A stretch of DNA of 64,000 nt from Anisus vortex (taxonomy: Eukaryota > Mollusca > Gastropoda > Planorbidae), in the NCBI GenBank assembly GCA_949126835.1, contig OX421495.1, positions 405,001 through 469,000 on the forward strand, written 5' to 3'. Position numbers and translations under genes: made by a program. Every line of letters starts with the position of its first letter. Position 1 is the stretch's first letter. The notes beneath the pieces were generated by a model. It had not been told where the DNA came from. It ran no database searches and saw only the letters and a program-made list of their open reading frames with translations. Positions 1 through 10,887 of the stretch are shown piece by piece.

Positions 1-949
1 TAAAATGTATGATCTTCTTTATTTATTTCTTCGAAAATATCTTCAATAAAATGGAAAATTGAACCTATTAATAATTAAATATTTACGCGATGATATTGCG
101 GCCATAGAGCTTTCTATAAAAAAAAATATAAAGTTATCCTAAAGATATAAGAATAGCAGTGGTCAAAATTCAAAATACAAATATGATGTGTCCGCTTGCA
201 GACTTTAAAATTCTATAATGCAAAGATATGCAGCTTTGAATGTCATGTAGTATAGTGTCTTGAAAGAAAACACAACATCATGGTTCAGTTGTTGAACATT
301 AATTAAACTTTTATTGGGACAAATTACACAGGTGGCCATGGTAGCGCGTGATCTTATAGCACGATAAAAACAAACAATACTGACCACTGAACCTTGACAC
401 ACACACAGTACATTGTAAACAAGCAGGACACTGCAGGTCACTTTTAAGAGGGATAGTTTCGTCTACATAATGCACAGTAGCCGTTGCTCCCTCTCCCAAG
501 GGTATCCAGTGCATCCAGTACAATTAGTACACCCAGTACATTCAGTACATCTGCGGGTGAATATCCTAAAGAAGTTAAAACAATATTCCTCATTCTTAAA
601 ACTGCAAACCAGCGTTTCTATAGACTGACACCGTGGCTTTAGACCCAATAATAATCCTTATACATAAAGCGTCTATAACATATAAGATACCATTAAAATT
701 TCAACTATATATGATAAAACATTGTATAATATGATTCCCCTGTTTTGATGTATAGTGAGTAGAAACATGACATAATTCTAATTTACAAATTGTATTCAAG
801 TAAAATGTAATGATTCGTAGAACAGTTGATAAATCAAATGTAAATGTGTATTAGTTTGTAAATAAAGTTAGTCGAGTGTCTGGTTGTGTAGTAATTAGTT
901 CTGTTATTGTTTTGTCTTTTGTTTATGCTTATATATACACAAGCTACCC
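1..949. other. AT-rich DNA, no recognisable gene
   Basis: No reading frame here resembles a known protein. A short degenerate repeat of the word cagtaca occupies about 505-555. Nothing else stands out. Confidence 0.6.
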
Positions 950-971
950 GGGGGGGGGGGGGGGGGGGGGG
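950..971. repeat. poly-G tract (22 G)
   Basis: Uninterrupted G run preceded by ccc. It is one of several long G or C runs in an otherwise AT-rich window and could form a quadruplex or be a sequencing-length artefact. Confidence 0.95.
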
Positions 972-1078
972 TAAACAGGCCTGTATATGCTACAGATAAA
1001 AATGTTATAAACTACAATGAAGAGAAAACTTTATAAAAATTATTTTAATTGAAATACAAAAACAAAAGGTATAGACTA

Positions 1079-1190
1079 ATTGGAGAATCGAACCAGGTTC
1101 ATCCACTCAGCTAGCGAGGACAATGTGTAAACCAGGTTCGCCCTCATGGCAGTCCGATAAGATATCCACTCAGCTAGCGAGGACAATGCG
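1079..1190 (-). mobile_element. tRNA-derived SINE-like element, partial head-to-tail dimer
   Basis: Read on the minus strand, there are two RNA polymerase III box A matches (tagctgagtgg, complementary to 1166-1176 and 1103-1113), each preceded by the same gtcctcgc leader. The second unit ends in a good box B (ggttcgattctcc, complementary to 1082-1094). The first unit keeps an anticodon-arm-like stretch (ctgccat, complement of 1146-1152) but loses its box B after ggtt. The second unit lacks the anticodon arm. A 25-bp direct repeat, 1101-1125 and 1164-1188, sits 63 bp apart and marks the duplication. The box order and spacing are tRNA-like. A related tRNA-like sequence lies at 41048-41120, so a dispersed SINE or tRNA pseudogene family is more likely than a working tRNA gene. 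No poly-A or defined tail was identified. Confidence 0.6.
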
Positions 1191-1192
1191 TA

Positions 1193-1798
1193 AGTTACTT
1201 TGTATTGGGATTTGTAGTTTGTTGGATCAATAAAATGTAGCTTAAAAACAAAAGTGAAACAAATCATTTGACAAAATGACATTTAAGGAAAAGATTGAAA
1301 AGTTAATTAAACAGCTTTACTGAGCATGTAAATCAATTTCTCAGATAATAAACACACACATTTACAATGTTTAATAATTTCCGTACGCAAAAAATGTTAT
1401 TTTTTCACTTAAAATAAAACGACTATAGTGTTATGCTAATTAGTATTAACGACGTCAAGCCGTAATGCCTGGAGCCTATTCTGACTTGATTGAATCTGTC
1501 ACTCACGAACCCAGCCTTTTGCTCCTCCTCTGTTGGGCTTGTCACGAAATCTGCGTCACTTGAGATTTATGGTCGAACCAATGCAAGAGGACTTACTTTG
1601 AAGTGTTTTTATAAAATGTTTAACTCTTGTAAAGCTGTGGGCTTTGTGACTGGGACATTTAGAGTTAACATCTATCTATCTTTTGATCTATCAATGTGTC
1701 TGTCTTTCTATTTAACTAGGAAACTCCCCACCCTTATTGGCAATTTTTTGTTTATTTATGAACACAGTATTATTTATGTCTCTCTCAATCCACTACGC
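1193..1798. other. no recognisable gene
   Basis: AT-rich sequence ending at the hAT MITE target-site duplication (1791-1798). A 123-codon open frame beginning at 1490 runs across the MITE border and resembles nothing I know. Confidence 0.6.
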
Positions 1799-1995
1799 CA
1801 GGGGTCGGCAACAGTGGGCCAATGGAGGATTTTTAATTCATTAAGCGTCCCAAAAGCTTAAAGGTCATCCTGCTTTAGCAGTTTACTTTTTGTAGAAGTA
1901 ATATGAATTGCCTTTTTTTGGTAGTCTTCCGCGTGCCATTGAAAAGCGCTCTGCGTGCCAAGTCTGGCACACATGCCGTAGGTTGCCGACTCCTG
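1799..1995. mobile_element. hAT-type MITE (197 bp) with 8-bp target-site duplication
   Basis: The left end reads caggggtcggcaac and the right end gttgccgactcctg, which are inverted repeats with one mismatch. The flanks are cactacgc (1791-1798) and cactgcgc (1996-2003), an 8-bp duplication with one difference, as expected for hAT transposition. The subterminal text, including gcgtgccaagtctggcac, matches the right end of the larger element at 15673-17022. This copy is therefore a short internal-deletion relative of the same family. It has no coding capacity. Confidence 0.85.
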
Positions 1996-2160
1996 CACTG
2001 CGCCATCTATCCATCCTCCATCTTTTTATCTATATATCTATTTTTTTTATATACGTCTATCTATCAATATATAATTATATGTAAAACTATCTAAAATTTA
2101 CTTTTTCTAAAAAAAATAATGACTATCTAGATTGTAGATCTATCTAATTATGAGTTAGAT

Positions 2161-2192
2161 ATATATTTATATGTATATATATATATATATAT
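2161..2192. repeat. TA-rich microsatellite
   Basis: Alternating ta dinucleotides with a few interruptions, inside an AT-rich flank. Confidence 0.85.
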
Positions 2193-2506
2193 ACTTTATA
2201 TACTTTATATCTGTCAGCCTGATTGTCTGTCTTCTCTGACTATTTATTTAAATATAAATTCAAACATACACGAGTCCATAAAGTCTTTAAAGTCTTAATG
2301 TAGATGTAGCGTTTTATGACTTCAGTATAGCCACATATAAAACAAAACATTTAGTCAAGTTAAAGCAAGCTATCAGTGGTATTATAGACGATGATAGCAT
2401 TTTGAGAACAATTTGGAGTAAATTTTGTGAAAGGTTTAGTATGGCGACTGTTAGATTACAATTACTGTATGATTTACTTTAAGCTTTTGAGTTGACATCT
2501 TGTAAT

Positions 2507-2625
2507 CCTACACTCCCCTACATTCCCCTACACTCCCTACAATCCCCTACACTCCCCTACACTCCCTACACCCCCTACACTCCCCTACACTACCCTACAC
2601 CCCCTACACTCCCATACATTCCCCT
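2507..2625. repeat. C-rich minisatellite, ctacactccc-like unit
   Basis: About a dozen degenerate 9-10 bp units of ctacactccc. The strand is almost free of G over the stretch. Confidence 0.85.
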
Positions 2626-4462
2626 CTCACTATGTTTTTAAATATTTATTATGCACTCCTTTCACTATTAAATTGAGCACATGAGAAGAAAGAAACATAT
2701 TTATAATGTAGGGCATGTTCCTTATACATGAGAATAATTATTATTGGAGGTTGCGTTTTTGAAATGTTGAGATTCTAAAAATAGATTTTTCTTATAGTTT
2801 AAAAGGATGCAACTAGCATGAGGGCGTGGTTAACGGAACTGAAGCGATGTAGTGGGTGTGGCGAAAAATGATTTACAGTTGTAGTAAATAGAAGAAAGCA
2901 ACTTATTTTGACCCCTAAGTATCTTTGGCAACCATATTTGTATCTATGACAACCATGCTGGTCTCTTCTTCGTCTTCTTCATATTACTGTGGAGACCCCG
3001 TTACGACCGAGGAAATACTCCACAATTTAACTACACATAAAATAAAATGCATCACAAACAAGAATTATAAACAGATGACAGAGTTTCACTTTAGGTTTTT
3101 AGTTCAACCCTTCAGTGAAGATTTGAAAGCCGGAACTGTAGGGGCAGTGATGGAGGCCTGGTCTGGAAAAAAAAATATTTGTAGACGTCGGTGCATGCGT
3201 GTGGCACATGTAGTTTGAGCTGATGACCTCGGGTAGAGCGGGACACCTGTTGGATGCGACCTGGCTGCGTGGACATTTCCACGTGGCCATTCAAGATCTT
3301 GTCTAATGGATCCATTTAGTCCAGTGCTTGTATATAATTAGTTATATGGACATTTTTGTTGCCATGTGTTGCTGTAGGAGCTTACATTCAGTTTCTTATC
3401 AGCGCTATACAAATAATATTTGATTGTTTTTTTTTATTATTAGCAAGAGTAAATTTGAATCACAACCTAGAACGAAAAAAAATGTATATTCTACAATAGT
3501 GAGTTTTGTTAGTTCTTTATAAAAGTTGTGATACATGTTTTTTTTGTCTTTGATGTGTGTGGACTAGGAATATTTTCTTCTTTTTTAAATTGTTTTTTGT
3601 CAGTGTCAGTTTTGAATCTGTGCTAACAAGTCACGTGACAGTGAAGGGGCAAGTTGTGATTAGCATTTTTAGAATTTACTGCCTAGCTGTGTGGTCTGCA
3701 TTCATAATTATTTGCATACAGTGTGAATTCAAAGCAGATTTAAAGCACGCAGGTTATATATGCAAGTGTGGAATAGTTGCTGGCGTGTGTTGGGGGAGGG
3801 GTAGGGGGGTGGGGGGAAAGGGACAGAATGTTATTGCGAATGAAAAGGAAAAAGTGTTTGCATACGGTCTGGGACGTTTTGGTGGCGCTGGTTTTTGGTG
3901 TGGACATTTTGGTGCCGCAGGTTTTTGGCGCTGGACATTTTGGTTCCAGATAATTGAGTGTTTGTATTTTGGCAAGTTGAGAGATTTTAGGAAATGAAAC
4001 AAAAAAAAATACTTGCACTTTTTAAATCTAGAAAGCGATAAATTTTAGATTTATTGTAATTCAGGGTTTGAGAAAAATATAATAATTGAATATGACTAGC
4101 CCAGAAAACTTAATAAATTTGGTTTTATGAATTAGCGCAATGAGAAATAGTTGTTTTGAAAACATTGTGTGAACTAAATGTTCTCAATTAATAATTAATA
4201 ACCTCATCTTATTCAAACTTTTTTTTCTCATGTTTTAAACCTGGATATTTGTGTCATTATTGATCTGTTTTTTTAATTGTGTTATAAAGAGACTCATGCA
4301 ACTTGAGATTTCTCTCATGTCTTAAAGATTTGTCTAAATGTATTACAATAATCTTGTCTACAACGGTCACCACTATATGAACACAATGTTATCACATTAT
4401 AACACATACAAGCACTGTTAGTCTTCGACTTGAGTGATGATAGGCATTTAGTCATTCCACAT
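2626..4462. other. no recognisable gene
   Basis: Unique AT-rich sequence. A 97-codon frame at 2925-3218 and a 146-codon frame at 3557-3997 were examined. Neither has a recognisable domain, and the second reads through a G-rich low-complexity stretch and a short tandem repeat. Confidence 0.55.
3872..3947. repeat. short degenerate tandem repeat, about 30 bp x 2.5
   Basis: Units begin gac(g/a)ttttggtg and contain ggtttttgg. Two and a half copies are seen. Confidence 0.7.
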
Positions 4463-4764
4463 GATAGTCTTACATATACTTGATAGCCTTACATATACTT
4501 GATAGTCTTACATATACTTGATAGCCTTACATATACTTGATAGTCGTACATATACTTGATAGCCTTACATATGCTTGATAGTCTTACATATACTTGATAG
4601 CCTTACATATACTTGATAGTCTTACATATACTTGATAGTCTTACATATACTTGATAGTCTTACATATACTTGATAGTCTTACATATACTTGATAGTCTTA
4701 CATATACTTGATAGCCTTACATATACTTGATAGTCTTACATATACTTGATAGTCTTACATATAC
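4463..4764. repeat. 19-bp tandem repeat, about 16 copies
   Basis: The unit is gatagtcttacatatactt. Copies alternate mainly between gatagtctt and gatagcctt, with few other changes. Confidence 0.97.
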
Positions 4765-5413
4765 AAGAGGTCACAGACACGTCTTCGGCCAGGGAGGAAA
4801 TTGAAGGAGGGAGGGGGGAGGGTCATCATAATGCTTTACACTTTACACAATCATTTCCAAATCAAGCTGAGAAAAGTTGTGTGTGTGTGTGGGGGGGGGG
4901 GGATTATTTGTATTGGTTTACCTTTCTTTCCATCATGTAAATGGCGGTAGCATGGCCATTTTTTAACTCTATAAATTACAGTAAGTTTCATTTGTTAATC
5001 CGTACCGCCAAAGTGTGCAGCCGTGAACTGAAAGTACTCGATGGAACAGCTTTCTTTAATTTCCCATGATGAACAACTTTTTAAAGTGGACTCCAAGGGA
5101 GGCAAGTGAGTAATGCTGTATCTTTAAAATGATAATCTCCCTTTAGTCGCAATACAGTGAATGTAAACATAATGCTGGTGAATGTGAAGATATATTAAAT
5201 ATTAGGTATTAGGGAAATGAGAAACAAAACAATATATGAAAATGTATCTACATTGGTTATACAGGGGAGATTATTTGTACGATGCCAAAAGAAAATCGGT
5301 GAGTTTAAATTTAGTTATCTATATCTTATATCTTATATCTATATCTTATAAGTGACAGACGCTCCTGCTATATAGAAGATTATTTCCAGTTTTCTTTTAA
5401 ATTACAACCGCTA
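4765..5413. other. no recognisable gene
   Basis: Unique sequence with a GT run followed by 12 G at 4891-4902. No coding signal seen. Confidence 0.6.
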
Positions 5414-5433
5414 CCCCCCCCCCCCCCCCCCCC
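5414..5433. repeat. poly-C tract (20 C)
   Basis: Uninterrupted C run. Confidence 0.95.
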
Positions 5434-5634
5434 GCAATCTGACCCTTAGAGTTTAGAGATGTAAACACATTCTAATTTTTCTTTTCACAAGCTTGTGTGC
5501 ATTGACCTGGCCACACAATACTTGTTCATGATACAATAGCAATCAAACTTCTCTTCAGAAAACATCAAATAACAAATAGAATCATACTTGAACACCTACA
5601 CTACTAAACATAATGAGCTGTTATTCCTGAAGTG

Positions 5635-6490
5635 AAAGAAATATACAAGATGGTAAAGAAATATACAAGATGGTACAGAAATATACAAGATGGTAAAGAA
5701 ATATACAAGATGGCAAAGAAAGATACAAGATGGTAAAGAAAAATACAAGATAGTAAAGAAATAATAATATACAAGTTGGTAAAGAAATATACAAGATGGT
5801 AAAGAAATATACAAGATGGTAAAAAATATACAAGATGGTAAAAAATATAAAAGATGGTAAAGAAATATACAAGATGGTAAAGAAATATACAAGAGGGTAA
5901 AGAAATATACAAGATGGTAAAGAAATATACAAGATGGTAAATAAATATACAAAATGGTAAATAAATATACAAGATTGTAAAGAAATATACAAGATGGTAA
6001 AGAAATATACACGATGGTAAAGAAATATACAAGATGGTAAAGATAAAAATATAAGATGGTAAAGAAATATACAAGATGGTAAAGAAATATAAAAGATGGT
6101 AAATAAATATACAAGATGGTAAAGAAATATACAAGATGGTAAAGAAATATACAAGATGGTAAAGAAATATACAAGATGGTAAAGAAATATACAAGATGGT
6201 AAAGAAATATACAAGATGGTAAATAAATATACAAGATGGTAAAGAAATATACAACATGGTAAAGAAATACACAAGATGGTAAAGAAATATACAAGATGGT
6301 AAAGATAATATACAAGATGGTAAAGACATATACAAGATTGTAAAGAAATAGACAAGATGGTAAAGAAATAATAAAATACAAGATGGTTAAGAAATATACA
6401 AGATTGTAAAGAAATATACAAGATGGTAAAGAAATATACAAGATGGTAAGGAAATAATCAAGATGGTAAAGAAATATACAAGATGGTAAA
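5635..6490. repeat. 20-bp tandem repeat, about 43 copies
   Basis: The unit is gtaaagaaatatacaagatg, with scattered substitutions and a few short indels such as the extra ataataat at 5761. All three minus-strand frames stay open because the unit has no stop on that strand. The 243-281 codon frames there are by-products of the repeat. Confidence 0.97.
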
Positions 6491-6655
6491 ACTAATTTCT
6501 ATGTCAGTTGCCGCTAAATGAACTTTTATTATTCTTTAATTAGTTTCTTCGTCCGTTTATCTTCACCATCTTGGCCTACGGCATCTAAAGCAAATGTGAT
6601 GGGACAATTAATACGAGTGTTATTTGATCAATTGCACGATCACTGGTTGAATCAG

Positions 6656-6730
6656 CACATACACATACACACTCACACACACATACACACTCGCACACAC
6701 ATACACACTCGCACACACATACACACACGA
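6656..6730. repeat. CA-rich microsatellite
   Basis: acacatacacactc-type units, about 75 bp. A looser CA-rich stretch continues at about 6846-7100. Confidence 0.9.
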
Positions 6731-7190
6731 GACATCAAAGGGAGTTAAGTCCAGACCAATTAACTGATTTTTTTTTTCCTATTCTTGGGACTTAGTAGTA
6801 ATAGATAACTCTCTTTAGCTACTTCACTTGAACTCACCAATGATGATCACATATACAAACATATAAAATATAATACGTCTGTAAACACAGACGCATTTAA
6901 CACACGAAGAAGCACATACATATTAACATCTACAACTATGTAAAGAAACACAAGTGCAAACACATATAACCAACTAATTTTCATACAAAAACACATGTAA
7001 ACACATATAGAAATTGTATACAAACACCATAACACATTCACAACTAAATATACACATATATTCTCAAGTTGAAGTAAATATTGGAAACATAAATACACTT
7101 AACCAACGGGTACAAAGAGTTCATACACTTAAAGGAATAAAATATTATTTTCCTTGTCAAGAATCTTTATTGCATAATTACATCAATTAA

Positions 7191-7272
7191 AATCCTAATT
7201 AAAATTCAAGACTTAAACTACAGATAAGCTTAGGACGCATTAATCTTCTGTATAGAAGAAGTGTCTGTAAGG
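7191..7272 (+). mobile_element. non-LTR retrotransposon 3' tail fragment
   Basis: The stretch from catcaattaaaatcc through taggacgcattaatcttc to gtgtctgtaa aligns by eye with the 3' end of the copies at 17023-17355 and 51283-51560 (hallmark: taggacgcaataatcttc then a gcgtctgtaatg-like end). Only the last 80 or so bases are present, as in a heavily 5'-truncated copy. Confidence 0.65.
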
Positions 7273-7375
7273 GGACGTCCATTAATTACGTCAACAAAAT
7301 AGGGGGGAGGGGGTTCTAAAAAGTTTGACAATTGTTGACATGGGGAGGGGGGGGCAAGAAAAGTTGACGTCAACA
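7273..7375 (+). repeat. dispersed repeat with acgtccattaattacgtca terminus
   Basis: Begins with a conserved terminus at 7275-7297, followed by a G-rich run, tttgacaattgttgaca, a second G-rich run and gttgacgtcaacaa. The same components recur in opposite orientation at 10320-10449. It is probably a small palindromic transposon-like repeat. I could not delimit a target-site duplication. Confidence 0.55.
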
Positions 7376-8454
7376 ATGTTACTTTTTATGAAATAAATAA
7401 TAATAAAATTTATTACAAAATTATACATTTTCCATGTTTCAATTACATAGATAACATGCAAAAATATGGCTTTACGTTAATACACATATAACTAAGCTTA
7501 CAGTTGACATGTCCTTTGTGTGTTTATCTTGTAAGTTTGTAGATCTATGTATGGGTGGAAACTAATGCAATTGTTAGCAAGGCAGTGTGAACGACCAAAG
7601 TTTTAGAAAACACCATCTTCGCTGTTTAGCGTCGGGTTGTCCATGGTGTTTTAATTCGATAGTTTCGCTTTAATTAAATCCGCAATCCGTATAATTTTTA
7701 TTACAAGAGCTGTCGCTAAGTTTAAGTGTGTAGGCCTATTGGTAAACTGAGCAAGAAACAGTTTTGTTAAAAAAAAACATATAAATTCACTGTAGGCTGA
7801 TGGGCAGCTTGCATTTGGTTGGGCAAGTTTAAAGCTCATGCAAGAGTCTTTACAAAAAGGATAATTCTTTTCTTGCACAAATCATCACCTGTTTATCAAT
7901 TATATTCTTAATATGTTAATACTATTGTTCAAAATGTATTTGCCTTAATGCTTAAAAAACAAAATAGTAAAAAAAAGCCGGACATTTTAAAGATTTTGCC
8001 TGCCGGACGGAGGACATGAGTCTTAAGAGGAGGACATGTCCTTCTTTTGTCGGACGTCTGGCAACCATATTCTAGCCAGACATGGTGGCTGGAATAACAA
8101 ATGAACACAAACACACCAACAAACTGTCTGCAGAGTACTTTCAGAAACCCTGTTTTTTTGCCGCTCAGTACATCTAAATTAAGCGCCAGAGACTGGCGTT
8201 CGTTATGTAAGCCATGTAAGCGATGGCTGGGATTGACAATAGAACTATAAACAACAATAGGTCCTCTCTGAGACTTTAAAGTAATGTTGCACGACGTTAA
8301 ATGAAGTGTATTGTGTGAATCTCCAACATGGTTATTTTAAAATATTTCCTTCAGAAAAATAATTCGTGGCCCACCACATGAAGTACGAAATACACCACTA
8401 CGAAATACTTAGCCTACCTTATTTCCTTTTAATAAATATAATATACCTGTACAT
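7376..8454. other. no recognisable gene; possible repeat debris
   Basis: Mostly unique AT-rich DNA. At about 7975-8075 a more GC-rich stretch with repeated ggacatg and a tctggcaacc end looks like an old dispersed repeat, but no clear termini are visible. Confidence 0.5.
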
Positions 8455-9630
8455 CAGCTCTACATAGACTACAAAACTGCTTATGATAGTATTAATAGAA
8501 AATATATATATAAAACACTGGAATTCTTTGTGATCCCTAATAAGCTAACTAGACTAATATATATGACACTATGTAAATCTAGGAGTAAAATCAAGGCTCA
8601 GGGAGAATACTCGCGTGAATTCCCAATTCAACAAGGACTACGACAAGGAGACTCACTATCGTGCATGCTATTTAACCTAGTATTAGAGAGAATCATTAGA
8701 AACATTAATGTAGACACTAGAGGGACGATAAAGGAATATTTCAATAGAGAAGCCCCCAACATACACCCAGTGGAACAATATAATATAGCCAACATCTACA
8801 GTACCTAGCGTATGCTGTTGATATAGCCTTACTTGGAAAGAATAAAAAATGCCATTCAACAAGCTCTTACAGAGCTTGAAGATGCCTCCAAGCTGGCAGG
8901 ACTTGAGATCAATGACCACAAAACAAAGTACATGGTACTGATGAGGGATGATACAAAGGAAGAAGATAAGGAAGACTTCAAAACCAAGAATCGCACATTT
9001 GAAAGAGTAGATACTTTCAAATACTTGGGGTCAAGCCTTAATGAAAGGAATGAGATACTACCTGAAATAAAAGAAAGAATAGTTGCAGGAAATCGTGCCT
9101 ATTTCAGACTCCAAAATGTATTCCGCAACAAAAATATCTCAAAAAGAACAAAGAAGGTGATGTACAAAACCATAATAAGACCAGTGGTGATGTATAGCAG
9201 TGAAACATGGACAATGACAAAATCCATTGAAGCCCTGCTTAATACCTGGGAAAGAAAAGTGCTGCGGAGGATATATGGAGCTGTGCAAGACAAAGATGGC
9301 TGGAGGTCAAGAACAAACGAAGAACTGTACACCCTGTACGAGGATCCAACGGTGGTAGCCGAGATAAAGAAGGGCTGACTGAGGTGGGCTGGCCACGTGG
9401 AAAGAATGACAGACGGCAGAGCAGCCAGAACAGCACATCACCAGAGACCAAGAGGAAAGAGGATTAGGGCAGACCAAGACAAAGATGGCTCGAAGCTAAA
9501 GAGTCAGATCTACAACATCTTGGTGTGCGGGCTTGGCGAAGGAAGGCCCGAGATAGGCCCGAATGGAAGGAGGCGGTGGAGCAGGCCAAAGCCCTACATG
9601 GGCTGTAGCGCCATAGGGATGGATGGATGA
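8455..9630 (+). pseudogene. RTE-type non-LTR retrotransposon, RT to C-terminus, 5'-truncated and inactive
   Basis: Relic of an endonuclease/reverse-transcriptase polyprotein of the RTE/BovB-like layout. It opens in RT motif A (LYIDYKTAYDS, from about 8455), then GLRQGDSLSCMLFN, then a degraded active site at 8811-8822 that reads YAVD where the family has YADD. After a frameshift the thumb and C-terminal region continues from about 8837 to 9375 with AGLEINDHKTKYMVL, FKYLGSSL, MYSSETWTMTK and LLNTWERKVLRRIYG. A TGA at 9376-9378 interrupts, and LRWAGHVERM follows in the same frame. A further frameshift then breaks the basic RGRPR-like region. The end carries gatggatggatg, a short 3' microsatellite typical of RTE elements. 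The lost catalytic aspartate, at least two frameshifts and a nonsense codon make it non-functional. The family-level call is firm; the clade is less so. Confidence 0.88.
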
Positions 9631-9789
9631 ATTCTAATAGGTTATATAGACAGATAGGTTTGCTGACTACGTTATAATAGGTGAAACATTAAAATTAGAT
9701 CGATTAGGCTACATAGTTCTATTTAGTAATTTTTACGTTTTAAATTCTAATTTTCTGTAAAATTGTATGAGATCAAAATGTATTAGTAT

Positions 9790-10178
9790 CAGTGGCGTCG
9801 CCAGGATTGCAAGGTATGGGTGGCAAATAGTGCAAGGTAGGAGAGGTAGAAGATAGGGAAGGCAACTGCAGAGTGTATAATGTGAGTGTGTAGACAATAA
9901 TGCAAGAAGGAATAGTGAACATAATATGGTTAAAATAGAAGGATATAATTAACAACTGATGCACAATTTCCCCCTACACTATTTAACAATTAACATTGTA
10001 CCAAAAGCTCATTAGTGAAACGTAAAATGAGATGAAATGAAATATTTATATGAAAAGAACAATAGTAAACAAAAAGGAAAGAAATATTGTTACGATCCTC
10101 GGATTGGAAAAAAAATGTAGGAGGGACGAGTTAGGGGGTAGGGACCATGTTACACTCCCTTTTGTGGCTACGCCTATG
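9790..10178. mobile_element. probable degraded MITE with cagtggcgtcgccagg-type ends
   Basis: The left end cagtggcgtcgccagg (9790-9805) is an imperfect inverted match to gtggctacgcctatg at 10164-10178. The interior is AT-rich with no coding potential. No clean target-site duplication could be read, so the boundaries are approximate. Confidence 0.5.
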
Positions 10179-10319
10179 AAAGTTATAGTCCATTTGAAAT
10201 CTTTAAATAAGTTTTAGAATGTATTACAATTAAGTATAGTATATATAGTATAAACCTTTCCGTTTCAAATCTAATTTTAAACATAAAAGCAAGCGTCTAA
10301 AATTTTGTTTCTTGTTTTG

Positions 10320-10449
10320 AGGGGGGGGGGGGTAACAAATTGTGGACGTAATTATATAGGGGGTGTCTCTGAAAGTTTGACAGTTGTTGTCAAGGGAGAG
10401 GGGGGGGGGTAAAAATCGCCAAAAAATTGTTGACGTAATTAATGGACGT
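10320..10449 (-). repeat. second copy of the acgtccattaattacgtca dispersed repeat
   Basis: Reverse-oriented relative of the repeat at 7273-7375. It ends with ttgttgacgtaattaatgg (from 10427) and contains tttgacagttgttgtca between two G-rich runs. Confidence 0.55.
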
Positions 10450-10887
10450 TCTCTAGCATATAAGATTTGAAGATAGGACAAAGTTGCATTAATGCCAAAC
10501 ATCTTGCAACGCATCATTTAATGAAAAATAAGAAATTACATTTTTTTAATTTTCATTTCACTTTTTCTTAGAGTTTCAAAAAAAGAAATAAGTCTTGTTA
10601 ATGCAGTCTGTGTGTCTGTGTGTCATTCCAAAATGAATTTAATTCAAGCTTAGTATTGGAAACGTACCATGGACTTCTAGACTTTGAAAAAAAAAACTAA
10701 AAATCTCAGAGAAATTTAATTTTAACTTGTCAATCAACTGAACTTTCAAGGGAAGAAGGTATTAGAGTTGGCAACATCTGAAGACTCGACACGACAGAAG
10801 AGTTAGTAACAAACAAACAACAACACACTGTAATGAAAACTTTAGAATACAGAGATGGGGAAGGCAGAGGTATTGGGATGGTAGAGG
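10450..10887. other. no recognisable gene
   Basis: Unique AT-rich sequence leading into the satellite. Nothing supportable seen. Confidence 0.6.

Noticed and set aside
2925..3218. 97-codon frame as a small gene
   Set aside because: No homology recognised, no splice or start context of note, overlapped by equally long minus-strand frames.
5596..6441. Three overlapping minus-strand frames of 243-281 codons (FLYHLVYFFTI-like)
   Set aside because: All three frames of one strand are open because the 20-bp unit has no stop; typical of satellite, not of a membrane protein gene.
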